Shown here: positions 8,062-15,903 of the stretch, piece by piece
Position numbering within the stretch: position 1 is the first letter of the stretch
How the letters are laid out: each line of letters opens with the position of its first letter
Assembly (NCBI RefSeq): GCF_900106995.1
Contig: NZ_FNOK01000006.1
Location: 1 to 64,000, forward strand
Source of the DNA: Saccharopolyspora shandongensis
GTDB taxonomy: Bacteria > Actinomycetota > Actinomycetes > Mycobacteriales > Pseudonocardiaceae
Reading direction: 5' to 3'
Length of the DNA: 64,000 nucleotides
Notes under the pieces: model-generated
Databases searched by the model: none
The model's input: the letters and a program-made list of their open reading frames with translations, nothing else
Told to the model about the DNA's origin: nothing
Translations under genes and position numbers: made by a program

Positions 8062-9269
8062 TGTCGGATCGGTGTCCGGTGCGGTGCTACGTGCCGCCGA
8101 ACATCGCCGGAGTGGGGTTCGATCCGGATCTGGCCGCGTTCTCGCGGGATGAGCCGGTGGCGCGGATCCGGATGCAGTTCGGGTCGGGTGAGGCGTGGCT
8201 GGTGACGCGGTACGAGGACGTCAAGTTCGTCACCTCGGATCCGAGGTTCAGCCGGGCGGCGATCGCGGGGCAGCCGTTTCCGCGGATGACGAAGCACATC
8301 ATCCCGTTGGACCGGGCGGTGAGCTATGCGGATCCGCCGGGGCATGCGCGGATTCGGCGGGTGGCGGCGAAGGTCTTCGCGCAGCGCAACGTCGAGCGGT
8401 TGCGGGCGCGTGCTGAGCAGGTGATGGCCGAGCGGATTGCGGCGTTGGTGCGCGCGGGGTCGCCGGCCGATCTGGTGGAGCACGTGGTGGCGCCCTTCCC
8501 GATGGCGATGATCGGTGACGTGGTGGGTGTTCCGGAGGCCGATCGGCCGTGGTTGATGTGGTGCGCGGAGACGTTGTTCAGCATGGCGCGCGACGAGTCG
8601 GAGGTGGCTCGCAACGGTCGGATCAAGGACGAGTTGTACGCGTACTTTCACAAGTTGGTGGCGCGGCGTCGCGGGTCGTCGGGTGATGATCTGCTGACGG
8701 TGCTGGGTGATGCGCGCGATCGTGGCGAGATCGATGACGAGGAGCTGGGCGCGCTGGTGGTGCTGGTGTCGCTGAACGGGTGGCACGCGGTTCGCTACAA
8801 CAGTTCGAACATGGTGTACGTGCTGTTGACGGAGCCGGGTTTGCGGGATCGGTTGGTGGCGGAGCCGGGGCTGGTTCCGCATGCGGTGGAGGAGCTGCTG
8901 CGTTTCATCCCGCACAAGCGCGGTGTCGGGCAGCCGCGGGTGGCCACGGAGGACGTGGTGATCCGGGGGGTGCGGATTCGGGCCGGGGACGTCGTGCACG
9001 TTTCGTACGTGACGGCGAATTGGGATCCGGAGGTCTTCCCGGATCCGGAGCGGTTCGATCTGGGGCGTGCGGAGATTCCGCATGTGGCGTTCGGGCATGG
9101 GCCGCATTACTGCGTGGGGCCGTTGTTGGCGCGGATGGAGTCGCAGGTGCTGCTGGGGGGTTTGGTGGAGCGTCTCCCCCGGCTTCGGTTGGCGGTGCCG
9201 CCGGAGGAGGTCCGGTGGCGGCAGGACGTGATGATCCGCGGTCCGGTTGATCTGCCGGTGGCCTGGTGA
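8061..9269 (+). CDS. cytochrome P450, CYP158-like (pigment polymerisation)
   Basis: The 402-residue soluble P450 shows the heme-binding loop 'FGHGPHYCVG' with the axial Cys, the K-helix 'EELLR' (ExxR) and the following 'PHKRG' region. In the I helix, where most P450s have A/GGxD/ET, this protein reads 'SLNGWHAVRYNSS' and lacks the acid-alcohol pair. CYP158A2 of S. coelicolor, which couples flaviolin units, also lacks the conserved Thr, so this fits the subfamily. It lies between rppA (1-base overlap) and a cupin (21-base gap), the order known for THN pigment clusters. Likely role: oxidative coupling of THN or flaviolin to a dark pigment; redox partners are encoded elsewhere. Confidence 0.92.
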   Translation: MSDRCPVRCYVPPNIAGVGFDPDLAAFSRDEPVARIRMQFGSGEAWLVTRYEDVKFVTSDPRFSRAAIAGQPFPRMTKHIIPLDRAVSYADPPGHARIRRVAAKVFAQRNVERLRARAEQVMAERIAALVRAGSPADLVEHVVAPFPMAMIGDVVGVPEADRPWLMWCAETLFSMARDESEVARNGRIKDELYAYFHKLVARRRGSSGDDLLTVLGDARDRGEIDDEELGALVVLVSLNGWHAVRYNSSNMVYVLLTEPGLRDRLVAEPGLVPHAVEELLRFIPHKRGVGQPRVATEDVVIRGVRIRAGDVVHVSYVTANWDPEVFPDPERFDLGRAEIPHVAFGHGPHYCVGPLLARMESQVLLGGLVERLPRLRLAVPPEEVRWRQDVMIRGPVDLPVAW

Positions 9270-9290
9270 TTCGGGGAAGGTTCAGCGCTG

Positions 9291-9806
9291 ATGCAGGGTT
9301 TGGTCGTTCCGCCTGGTCATGGGAAGCGGATCGTGACGGGTGCGCAGGACGTGACGTTCAAGGTCACGGGGGTGCATTCGATGGCGGCGTCGAGTTTCGA
9401 GGTCGTGGTGCCGCCGGGTTTCGACGTCGGTGCGCATGTGCATGCCCGCAGCGAGGAGTTGTTCTACGTGCTGGAGGGTGAGCTGGAGCTGCTGGCGTTC
9501 GAGCCGGTCGTGCGTGGTGGGGACAGCTGGTCGGAGTGGGAGGGCGATTCGGGGCAGCGGGTTTGTCGTGCTGGTCCGGGCAGTGTCATGTTCGTGCCGC
9601 CGGGGTGTCCGCATGCGTTCGCCAATCGTGGTGAGGTTGCGGCGCGGATGTTCTTCCAGTCGTCGCCGCCGTCGCATCACGAGCGGTACTTCGAGGAGTT
9701 GTTGGAGCTCTTGGAGGCTCCGGGTGGTGTGGATGATGCGGCGGTGGCGGAGTTGCGGCGGCGTCATGACATCGAGCAGTTGACGCCGTTGCGGTTCGAT
9801 GCGTGA
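9291..9806 (+). CDS. cupin-type quinone-forming monooxygenase, MomA-like
   Basis: The 171-residue protein is a single cupin. Motif 1 is 'GAHVHARSEELFYVLEGELELL' in two parts (G-AHVHARSEE and LFYVLEGELE) and motif 2 is 'PGSVMFVPPGCPHAFAN', giving the His, His, Glu and His metal ligands. Cupins of this type (MomA family) beside rppA oxidise THN to the quinone flaviolin. An AT-poor gap of 21 bases with GGGGAAGG separates it from the P450 gene, so it is the last gene of the operon. The ATG at 9291 gives the expected length. Confidence 0.88.
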   Translation: MQGLVVPPGHGKRIVTGAQDVTFKVTGVHSMAASSFEVVVPPGFDVGAHVHARSEELFYVLEGELELLAFEPVVRGGDSWSEWEGDSGQRVCRAGPGSVMFVPPGCPHAFANRGEVAARMFFQSSPPSHHERYFEELLELLEAPGGVDDAAVAELRRRHDIEQLTPLRFDA

Positions 9807-9813
9807 GGTGTTG

Positions 9814-10599
9814 TTAGGCGTCGGGTAGTGCTTCGCCGGTTTCCAGCAGGGTTTTGAGGCTGGAGAGCAGGGCGGGCCAGCCTTGGGTGATCATGCCGAG
9901 CACGGTGCTGTCGGGTTCGAAGCCGTCGTGGATCACGGTCAGTTTGACGATGTCGCTGAGGGGTTCGATTTCGAAGGTCACCTTGGAGCGGGGTTCGGCG
10001 GCGATGGTGGTGAGCGTGTCGTCGTCGATGCCGCTGCCTTCGGCCCATTGCGGGGTGAAGGTGTGCCAGGTGTAGGCGAGTTTGCGGTGGGGGTCGGCTT
10101 CGAGGACGAGCTGGGCGGGGTCGGTGATCGTGGTGCCGGGTACGTGCCAGGTCATGGTGGAGCCGGGTTGCCAGTCGGTGTCGATGGTCAGGCCCCAGTA
10201 GCGGCGGGTGAAGGCGGGGTCGGTGAGGGCTTGCCAGAGCTGTTGCGGTGTGGTGTTGATGTAGGTCGTGTAGACGAATTCCGGGTTGTTCACGGGTTGC
10301 TCCAGTGCGGTTTTGAGGTCTGCGAGTGCGCGGATGCGGTGTCGGTCGTACTGGTTGATCCAGCGTTCGGTGATGGCGTTGATCGGTTCGGCGTTGAGGT
10401 AGTGGAGCTTTTCGCGGCCGCGTCGCACGGTGGTGACGAGGTTGGCGGCTTCGAGCACTGCGAGGTGCTTGCTCACGGATTGCCGGGCCATGTCCAGGCC
10501 GCTGCACAGGTCGCGCAGGGTTTGGCCGTTGTGCGCGTTCAGGTTGTCGAGCAGTTGGCGACGGTGGGGGTCGGCCAGTGCTTTGAACACGTCGTCCAT
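9814..10599 (-). CDS. ArsR-type regulator fused to an SRPBCC (AHSA1) domain
   Basis: The 261-residue protein joins an N-terminal ArsR winged helix (about 1-90: 'MDDVFKALADPHRRQLLDNL', 'RQSVSKHLAVLEAANLV') to a C-terminal AHSA1/SRPBCC ligand-pocket domain (about 105-261: 'TTPQQLWQALTDPAFTRRYW'). In most genomes these are two adjacent genes, so the fusion couples ligand sensing and DNA binding in one chain. I start at ATG 10599 after GGTAGGTG; in-frame codons upstream run into the palindromes. It faces a hydrolase gene at 10688 across an 88-bp gap with two identical-looking palindromes, which it probably binds. Confidence 0.88.
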   Translation of the reverse strand: MDDVFKALADPHRRQLLDNLNAHNGQTLRDLCSGLDMARQSVSKHLAVLEAANLVTTVRRGREKLHYLNAEPINAITERWINQYDRHRIRALADLKTALEQPVNNPEFVYTTYINTTPQQLWQALTDPAFTRRYWGLTIDTDWQPGSTMTWHVPGTTITDPAQLVLEADPHRKLAYTWHTFTPQWAEGSGIDDDTLTTIAAEPRSKVTFEIEPLSDIVKLTVIHDGFEPDSTVLGMITQGWPALLSSLKTLLETGEALPDA

Positions 10600-10615
10600 G
10601 TCACCTACCAAAAGT

Positions 10616-10657
10616 GCAGCCGGTTGGCTGCCCGAATATAGGCAGCCGATCGGCTGC
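10616..10657. promoter_or_regulatory. two tandem 16-bp operator palindromes
   Basis: GCAGCC-GGTT-GGCTGC (10616-10631) and GCAGCC-GATC-GGCTGC (10642-10657) have identical 6-bp arms and centres 26 bp apart (about two and a half helical turns). They lie between the divergent ArsR-SRPBCC and hydrolase genes. The second overlaps the expected -35 region of a TAGGCT (-10) at 10676-10681 that stands 6 bases before the hydrolase ATG. Binding by the ArsR-SRPBCC protein is inferred. Confidence 0.8.
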
Positions 10658-10687
10658 ATGTCAAAAGATGCCGGTTAGGCTCCCGGC

Positions 10688-11377
10688 ATGGCGGTGGTGC
10701 TGGTGCACGGCAGCTTCCTGGGCCCTTGGTCGTGGCGTGATGTCGTCGCGGATCTGGAAGGCGTGGGGATCGCATGCTCGGTAGCGGATCTGCCCAGCGG
10801 GTTCGGTGGCATCCGCGATGCCGCCGGTGATCTGCACGACGATGCCGCCCTGGTGCGGGAGCTCCTGGACGCCGCGATCGAACCGGTGGTGTTGTGCGGG
10901 CACTCCTATGGCGGTGCGGTGATCACCGAGGCGGCGGCCGGGCATCCGGCGGTGCGGCGGCTGGTGTACCTCTGCGGCGCGATGCCCGATGCCGGGCAGA
11001 GCCTGACCGATCTCGCTCCCCCGCCCGCCGTTGAGCTCGGGGCGCGGGAGGCGGTGCGGTGGCGGGCGGACGGCTTGCTGGAGCTGACCGCGGATTCCGC
11101 ACGGGAGGCGTTGTTCCACGACTGTTCCGCGGCGCGGGCCGAGGAGGCGATTTCGTTGCTGCGGCCCAGCAATCCAGTGGTCAGCGGGCAGGGTGTGCAG
11201 GCGGCGGCGTGGCGGGAGGTACCGGCGACCTTCGTGCGGGGCGTGGCCGACCGGATGCCGGAGCTGGTGTCGGGCTCGGTCAGGTGGAACGCGGTCGAGG
11301 TCGTGGAGCTGCCGACCGGGCACTGCCCCCACTGGTCCCGTCCGGATCTGGTCGCCGCCCTGCTGGCCGAGCTGTGA
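10688..11377 (+). CDS. alpha/beta hydrolase
   Basis: The 229-residue cytoplasmic protein starts with 'MAVVLVHGSFLGPWSW' (oxyanion-hole HG) and has the nucleophile elbow 'LCGHSYGGAV' with Ser near residue 75; the final 'PTGHCPHWSRP' supplies the catalytic His. It resembles the small salicylate-esterase/lyase-like hydrolases of actinomycetes; the substrate is unknown. TAGGCT 6 bases before the ATG and no ribosome site suggest a leaderless message. It is divergent from, and probably controlled by, the ArsR-SRPBCC regulator. Confidence 0.85.
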   Translation: MAVVLVHGSFLGPWSWRDVVADLEGVGIACSVADLPSGFGGIRDAAGDLHDDAALVRELLDAAIEPVVLCGHSYGGAVITEAAAGHPAVRRLVYLCGAMPDAGQSLTDLAPPPAVELGAREAVRWRADGLLELTADSAREALFHDCSAARAEEAISLLRPSNPVVSGQGVQAAAWREVPATFVRGVADRMPELVSGSVRWNAVEVVELPTGHCPHWSRPDLVAALLAEL

Positions 11378-11383
11378 CGATGG

Positions 11384-11421
11384 CTGTGGTGTCGTGCGTG
11401 CCTGGACGCACGACACCACAG
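11384..11421. terminator. bidirectional hairpin terminator between convergent genes
   Basis: Arms CTGTGGTGTCGTGCGT (11384-11399) and its exact complement (11406-11421) flank a 6-base loop. It sits between the ends of the hydrolase gene and the ABM-domain gene, so it can stop transcription from both sides. No T-run is present, as is usual in high-GC actinomycetes. Confidence 0.85.
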
Positions 11422-11425
11422 CGGG

Positions 11426-11752
11426 TCAGTCCTGCACGGCCATCTCGCCGAGCAGCGACCAGTCCTGCTGGTCCACGGTCGCGTTGACGATTCGCGGGGT
11501 CTCGGCGAGGTGCGGCGGCAGGGTTTGCTGGGCCTGCTTGAAGTGCTCGGACTGGACGTGCGCGGCGCCGGCCTGGTCGTCGCGGAAGGCTTCGACCAGG
11601 ACGTACTCGTTCGGGTCGTCGAGGCTGCGGGACCAGTCGAACCACAGGCAGCCGGGCTCGGCGCGGGTCGCCTGGGTGAAGTCAGCTGCGATCTCCGGCC
11701 ACCGGTCGGCGTGTTCGGGCCGGATGCGGAACTTGGCGGTGATGAAGATCAT
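11426..11752 (-). CDS. antibiotic biosynthesis monooxygenase (ABM) domain protein
   Basis: The 108-residue protein is one ferredoxin-like ABM/YgiN domain: 'MIFITAKFRIRPEHADRWPE', then 'EPGCLWFDWSRSLDDPNEYV', then 'AHVQSEHFKQ'. Such dimers oxidise quinols without cofactors or only bind hydrophobic ligands. ATG 11752 follows GAAGGAG. It is transcribed alone toward the shared terminator. Role unassigned. Confidence 0.88.
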   Translation of the reverse strand: MIFITAKFRIRPEHADRWPEIAADFTQATRAEPGCLWFDWSRSLDDPNEYVLVEAFRDDQAGAAHVQSEHFKQAQQTLPPHLAETPRIVNATVDQQDWSLLGEMAVQD

Positions 11753-11851
11753 CGCGGGTACTCCTTCGGGCGTCGTGGGTGCTCGGCTTCCACCGGGCTC
11801 GATGATCCTAAGGAACCGCGCGCGGGGCGATTCGGGCTGGTCGGCTTCGAT

Positions 11852-12790
11852 TCAGCCCAGGCCGAGGCGTTGCGCGTAGTGCTCGCGCAGCTGCTCGGTG
11901 CGGTCGGCGGGCCAGGGGCAGCGGATGTCGCCGTGCAGGGTCGCGAACACGCTCTCGAAGTAGACCTGCCATGCCGCCAGGAGGGTGGCGCGTTCCGTAG
12001 CCTGTGCGGTGGGCAGGGTGTGGGTGAGTGTGAGGCGGGTGCCGATCGGGTGCTGGTCGCGCAGCTGGAACCGCACGGTGCCGCCTGGTTGCCAGGTGTA
12101 TTCCAGGGTGTTCGGAGCTTCGACGGCGGTGAGTGCGCCGGCCTCGCCGTAGCCGTGGGTGCTCTCCAGCGGTGGCTGGGCGCCTGTGGTGGGGTTGCTG
12201 TCGCCGGTGATCAGCGTCCAGACCTCGTGGGGGGGCTGGACGAAGTCGCGTTCGAAGCTGATCTCGTAGCCGTTGTCGGTCTCGTGGAGTTCGCCTTCGC
12301 CGAGCCCGAACTGCTCGATGTAGGCCTCGGCGCGTTCGAACCAGGTCTGCATGGAGAACTCGGCGGTCGTGCCGGTGAGCCCGGCCGCGAGGCTGTCGAG
12401 GCAGGCGTCCCAGCCGGCGGCGTGGCGGGCGATCGACGGGCGGTCGCTGTCGGGGCCGTGCAGCGCGTGGCTGAACACCAGCAGGCAGCCTTCGGGGCGC
12501 GGGAGCAGTTCGCAGCGGATGACGTCGGTGTCCCAGCGGAAGGCGAAGACCTTCGGCGGGTCGGCTTCGAGGATCTCCCCCTCGTCGGCGGCGTCGGAGC
12601 CGTCGAAGGTGAAGCGCATCTTGGCGCCCGGGACGGGCTGGTCGAAGTCGATGCGGGCCGGGAACCAGTGGGTCAGCTCGGCGGGGTCGGCGATGGCGCG
12701 CCACACCTTCTCCGGCGGGTGGTGCAGCAGGCGTTGCAGGCGCAGGACCGGGCGGTCGCCGATCATCGTGACAGACGTGTCGGTGTTCAT
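11852..12790 (-). CDS. double SRPBCC (AHSA1-like) protein
   Basis: The 312-residue protein has two SRPBCC domains: about 12-150 ('LLHHPPEKVWRAIADPAELT', 'HWFPARIDFD') and about 165-300 ('ERDFVQPPHEVWTLITG', 'TLEYTWQPGG'). Each is a hydrophobic-ligand pocket. Its ATG overlaps the stop of the upstream ArsR gene by 4 bases (ATGA), so the two form one operon and are made together. In such pairs the SRPBCC protein is a common partner of the repressor but its ligand is seldom known. Confidence 0.88.
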   Translation of the reverse strand: MNTDTSVTMIGDRPVLRLQRLLHHPPEKVWRAIADPAELTHWFPARIDFDQPVPGAKMRFTFDGSDAADEGEILEADPPKVFAFRWDTDVIRCELLPRPEGCLLVFSHALHGPDSDRPSIARHAAGWDACLDSLAAGLTGTTAEFSMQTWFERAEAYIEQFGLGEGELHETDNGYEISFERDFVQPPHEVWTLITGDSNPTTGAQPPLESTHGYGEAGALTAVEAPNTLEYTWQPGGTVRFQLRDQHPIGTRLTLTHTLPTAQATERATLLAAWQVYFESVFATLHGDIRCPWPADRTEQLREHYAQRLGLG

Positions 12791-13113
12791 GACTGGGTGT
12801 CCTCCGGGTCGGACATGGCGTCGAGGTGGCGTTGCAGGGCGTCGAGGCGTTCGTGCCACATCTGCCGGTAGGGCGCCAGCCAGGCGTCGATTTCGGCGAG
12901 TGGCTCGGGACGCAGCCGGTACCAGCGGCGTTGGGCGTCCTGGCGGACTTCGACCAGGCCTGCTTCGCGCAGCACCTTGAGGTGTTTGGACACCGTGGGC
13001 TGGCTCAGCGGGAGGTGGTCGACGAGGTCGCCGACGGCTCGTTCGCCGGTGCGCAGCAGGTCGAGGATGTCCCGGCGGTGCGGTTCGGCCAGGACTTCGA
13101 AGGTACTTGCCAC
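12787..13113 (-). CDS. ArsR-family repressor
   Basis: The 108-residue winged helix reads 'STFEVLAEPHRRDILDLLRT' and 'LSQPTVSKHLKVLREAGLVE', the recognition helix of ArsR/SmtB proteins without metal-binding Cys motifs. The GTG at 13113 is 6 bases downstream of TATATT (13120-13125 on the complementary strand), consistent with a leaderless message. A GCCGAGC / GCTCGTCGGC dyad at 13126-13153 lies just upstream and may be its operator. It is first in a two-gene operon with the SRPBCC protein. Confidence 0.9.
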   Translation of the reverse strand: MASTFEVLAEPHRRDILDLLRTGERAVGDLVDHLPLSQPTVSKHLKVLREAGLVEVRQDAQRRWYRLRPEPLAEIDAWLAPYRQMWHERLDALQRHLDAMSDPEDTQS

Positions 13114-13163
13114 CCCGTCAATATAGCCGAGCGGAAATATGCCTGCTCGTCGGCGGCGTGGGA

Positions 13164-13565
13164 TCAGGCCGAGAGCACGGCCTGGGTCTGGGTGGTGTGC
13201 CCGATGCGGCGCCCGTCGTCGTCCAGCAGCTCCGTCTGCACCGCGATGTTCGTGCGGCCCACGTGCAGCGGGCGGCTGACCGCGTGCAGCGCACCCTCGC
13301 GCAGCGCGCGGAAGAAGTTCGTCTTCGATTCGATCGTGGCGGTGTGCGCACCCTCGGGGAGGTTGAGGAACGCGCAGATCGCGCCGATCGAATCGGCCAG
13401 CGCCATGACCGCTCCCCCGTGCAGCACTCCTCCTGCCGTGCAGCGCTGCGGTGCCCAGTCCAGGTGCCCGCAGACCTCCTCGGTGCTCGCGGAGTCGATC
13501 TGCACGCCCAGCGACACCGCGAACGGCATGAGCCCGACGAGCTGCTGGTGGTCGACTGCGGTCAT
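13164..13565 (-). CDS. PaaI-like hotdog thioesterase
   Basis: The 133-residue protein has the hotdog-fold signature 'GGVLHGGAVMALADSIGA' with the conserved Gly/His and Asp, and 'TATIESKTNFFRAL'. Relatives hydrolyse acyl- or aryl-CoA esters in the cytoplasm. Its ATG overlaps the stop of the BKACE gene by 4 bases (ATGA), so the enzymes are coupled; removal of CoA from a product of the BKACE reaction is a reasonable inference. Confidence 0.88.
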   Translation of the reverse strand: MTAVDHQQLVGLMPFAVSLGVQIDSASTEEVCGHLDWAPQRCTAGGVLHGGAVMALADSIGAICAFLNLPEGAHTATIESKTNFFRALREGALHAVSRPLHVGRTNIAVQTELLDDDGRRIGHTTQTQAVLSA

Positions 13566-14284
13566 GAGCTCTCCTCGGCGATGATCCGGGTCGCGGCGGC
13601 GACCAGTTCGGCGTTGTCGGCGGCGACCTGCCCGTCGGGCAGCAGCAGGGTGTCCTCCAGGCCGATGCGGGTCGCGAGCCCGCGGCGGGCCGCGATGGTC
13701 AGCACCGGCCACGCGCCGGCCGCCTCGCCGTGCAGCAGGATCGGTGTCGCCGCCGGGCGCAGCCGCTCCAGCAGTGCTTCGGCCGTCGCCGGGGCGCCGC
13801 GCGCGGTCAGGTCGGTGACCTCGGCCAGCACCCGCAAGACCCGGCCGCGGTGCGGGGAGCGCAGGAACTGGTGGTCGCCGTCGGTGCCGGAGTAGATGCC
13901 CGCCTCGACACCGATACCGCGCTCCAGCAGCACGGCCGCGACGTCGTCCGCGCCGGGTTCGTGCCAGTTCACCGAGGCGTGATCGGGCAGCACCGTCCAC
14001 GCCCGGATGGCCCGGATCCGGTCGGCCGTGTCGGGCGCGGTCCAGGCTCCAGTGGTGACGCCGACCCCCACGCCGGGCGCGGCGGCCCGCACCGCGCGCA
14101 GCGCGGCGGCGACCGCGTGCGGGTCGAGGCTGTCGGCCCCATCGGGTGCCTTGGGATGCAGGTGGATGTCGGTGGCGCCGGCGGCGATGCTGTCCGCGGC
14201 GGCCTTGGCCAGTTCCTCCGGACGCACGGGCAGGTGGAAGTGCTCGCGCGGCGATCGCGCGCCGTTGAGGCAGACCTGCAACAT
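13562..14284 (-). CDS. BKACE-family (DUF849) beta-keto acid cleavage enzyme
   Basis: The 240-residue TIM-barrel protein carries the zinc motif 'DIHLHPKAPDG' (His-x-His) near residue 40, and near the end the family hallmark 'GLEDTLLLPDGQVAADNAEL' with the Glu ligand. BKACE enzymes condense a beta-keto acid with acetyl-CoA to give an acyl-CoA and acetoacetate. It is somewhat shorter than most members (270-310). The substrate is not predictable. It leads a two-gene operon with the PaaI-like thioesterase. Confidence 0.85.
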   Translation of the reverse strand: MLQVCLNGARSPREHFHLPVRPEELAKAAADSIAAGATDIHLHPKAPDGADSLDPHAVAAALRAVRAAAPGVGVGVTTGAWTAPDTADRIRAIRAWTVLPDHASVNWHEPGADDVAAVLLERGIGVEAGIYSGTDGDHQFLRSPHRGRVLRVLAEVTDLTARGAPATAEALLERLRPAATPILLHGEAAGAWPVLTIAARRGLATRIGLEDTLLLPDGQVAADNAELVAAATRIIAEESS

Positions 14285-14404
14285 GTCCCGATTCTCCCCT
14301 GTTCCGGCGGGCGCGCGGAAGCTGACGACCCCGTTTCGTGATCATCGTGGGCGCCACAATCCGCCCGGATCGGTGATTGCGGCACCTGTACTAGCGTGGT
14401 GGGC

Positions 14405-14980
14405 GTGGTGTTGAGCAACCGGATCCTGCGGGGCGTGGCCGCCGGCGAGATCACCCTGGCGTTCCAGCGCTGGCCCAGCCCGCTGGCGCGGGCCGGCTCG
14501 CGGTTGCACACCGCAGTCGGGGTGATCGGCGTCGACGAGGTCGCCGAGGTCGATCCAGCCCGGATCACCGATGCCGACGCCCACCGCGCCGGCTTCGCCT
14601 CCGCCGCCGGGCTCCGGTCCTCTTTGGACAAGCACGGCCGCGGCGCGGTCTACCGCCTCGCCCTCAGCTACGCGGGCCCCGCGCCCGAGCCGCCGCCGGA
14701 ACCGGTGGAGCTGCGTCCCCGCGAACGCGCCGAGATCGACCGGCGGCTGGCGCGGCTGGACGTCTCTTCCCCGCGCGGGCCGTGGACCAAGGCCGTCCTG
14801 GAAGTGCTGCGGCAGCGCCCCGGGCTCCGGCCCACCGAACTCGCCGCCGGCCTTGGGCGGCCGGCGTCCCGCTGCAAATCCGACGTGTGGCAGTTGCGCG
14901 AGCTCGGCCTCGTCGAGCCCCAGGAATCGGGCTTCCGGCTGTCCTCGCGCGGGCAGTCCTATCTCGACGGTCCCGCCTGA
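14405..14980 (+). CDS. ASCH-domain protein with a C-terminal winged-helix-like region
   Basis: The 191-residue product begins with an ASCH (PUA-like) RNA-binding fold: 'RILRGVAAGEITLAFQRWPS', 'TAVGVIGVDEVAEV', 'RITDADAHRAGFAS'. A proline-rich linker near 100 leads to a C-terminal part (about 125-191) with 'LRPTELAAGLGRPASRCKSD' and 'VWQLRELGLVEPQ', which looks like a winged helix. ASCH domains bind RNA or modified nucleosides. GTG 14396 is also possible; TACTAG lies just before it and GTG 14405 suits a near-leaderless start. The gene ends within the ribosome-site region of the next gene. Confidence 0.75.
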   Translation: MVLSNRILRGVAAGEITLAFQRWPSPLARAGSRLHTAVGVIGVDEVAEVDPARITDADAHRAGFASAAGLRSSLDKHGRGAVYRLALSYAGPAPEPPPEPVELRPRERAEIDRRLARLDVSSPRGPWTKAVLEVLRQRPGLRPTELAAGLGRPASRCKSDVWQLRELGLVEPQESGFRLSSRGQSYLDGPA

Positions 14981-14994
14981 ACGAGGAGCACATC

Positions 14995-15903
14995 CTGATC
15001 CACCAGACCCGCCCCGCAGACATCCTCACCGACGCCGAAACCGCGCTGTGCGCGGCGATCCGGGCCTACAGCAGCGGAGACGCCACCACTGCGCACTGCG
15101 CCGCCGAACAGGCCGGAGCGCTGGACCCGGACAGCGAACTGGCGCGACTGCTGGCCGTGATCACCGCTGGTGGCGATGCCGCGAGCGTTTACGACTCCCC
15201 CGCGGCATTCCGGGCGTTCATCCGCGGCGGCGGCAACATCGGCCTCTACGAGGCCACCTCCGGCGCGCTGCGCGAGCTCTACCGGCGGCACCGGCCTCAG
15301 CGGCTGCTCGACATCGGTACCGGCGACGGGATGGCGCTGCTGCCCGCGCTCACCGAGCACCGCCCCGCCGTCGGGGTCGTCGAGCCCAGTGCCGCGCTGC
15401 TGGCCGAGACCACCGCCGAGCTGACGCGACGCGGCATCCCGCACCTCGCGTGGCCGTGCACCGCCCAGGAGTTCACCGCCACCCACACCCGGCGCTGGGA
15501 CCTGGTGCAGTCCACCTTCGCGCTGCAATCCCTGCCGGAGGCCGACAAGGCCCGGGTGCTGCGCTGGATCGCCGCGCACACCGACCGGTTCGTGCTGGTT
15601 GAGTTCGACGTCCCGGAGGTCGCCTCGGTGTGGGAACCCGCGTGGTTCCGCGACTGCCTGGCCCGGCTGGAGCGCGGCCTGCGCGAGTACGACGGTGACC
15701 GCGATCTCGTCGGCGCCGGGTTCATCCTGCCGGTGATCCTCGGCAAGTTCGGCACCGCTGCGCCCACCAACTACGAGCTGGCCATCGACGCCTGGGAGGC
15801 GCTGCTGCGTGAGGCCGGGTTCGCCGGGATCGCCACCCGGCGGCTGGCCGACTACTGGTGGCGTCCGGCGTTCCTGGTCGAGGCGGTCACCGGGGCCGGA
15901 TGA
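14995..15903 (+). CDS. SAM-dependent methyltransferase
   Basis: About 300 residues. The SAM motif I 'RLLDIGTGDGMALLPAL' appears near residue 105, with 'VGVVEPSAALLAE' as motif II and a long C-terminal part ending 'LADYWWRPAFLVEAVTGA'. Small-molecule methylation is likely but the substrate is unknown. No ATG, GTG or TTG lies near the homologous start: GAGGAG at 14983-14988 is followed 6 bases later by CTG 14995, and CTG 14977 is another option, so a CTG start is implied. A GTG at 15156 would delete the N-terminal part. It overlaps the convergent response-regulator gene by 17 bases. Confidence 0.75.
   Translation: MIHQTRPADILTDAETALCAAIRAYSSGDATTAHCAAEQAGALDPDSELARLLAVITAGGDAASVYDSPAAFRAFIRGGGNIGLYEATSGALRELYRRHRPQRLLDIGTGDGMALLPALTEHRPAVGVVEPSAALLAETTAELTRRGIPHLAWPCTAQEFTATHTRRWDLVQSTFALQSLPEADKARVLRWIAAHTDRFVLVEFDVPEVASVWEPAWFRDCLARLERGLREYDGDRDLVGAGFILPVILGKFGTAAPTNYELAIDAWEALLREAGFAGIATRRLADYWWRPAFLVEAVTGAG

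Noticed and set aside
6946-9806. Modular (type I) polyketide cluster
   Set aside because: Only a single type III PKS with two tailoring genes is present; no KS-AT-ACP modules or thioesterase follow.
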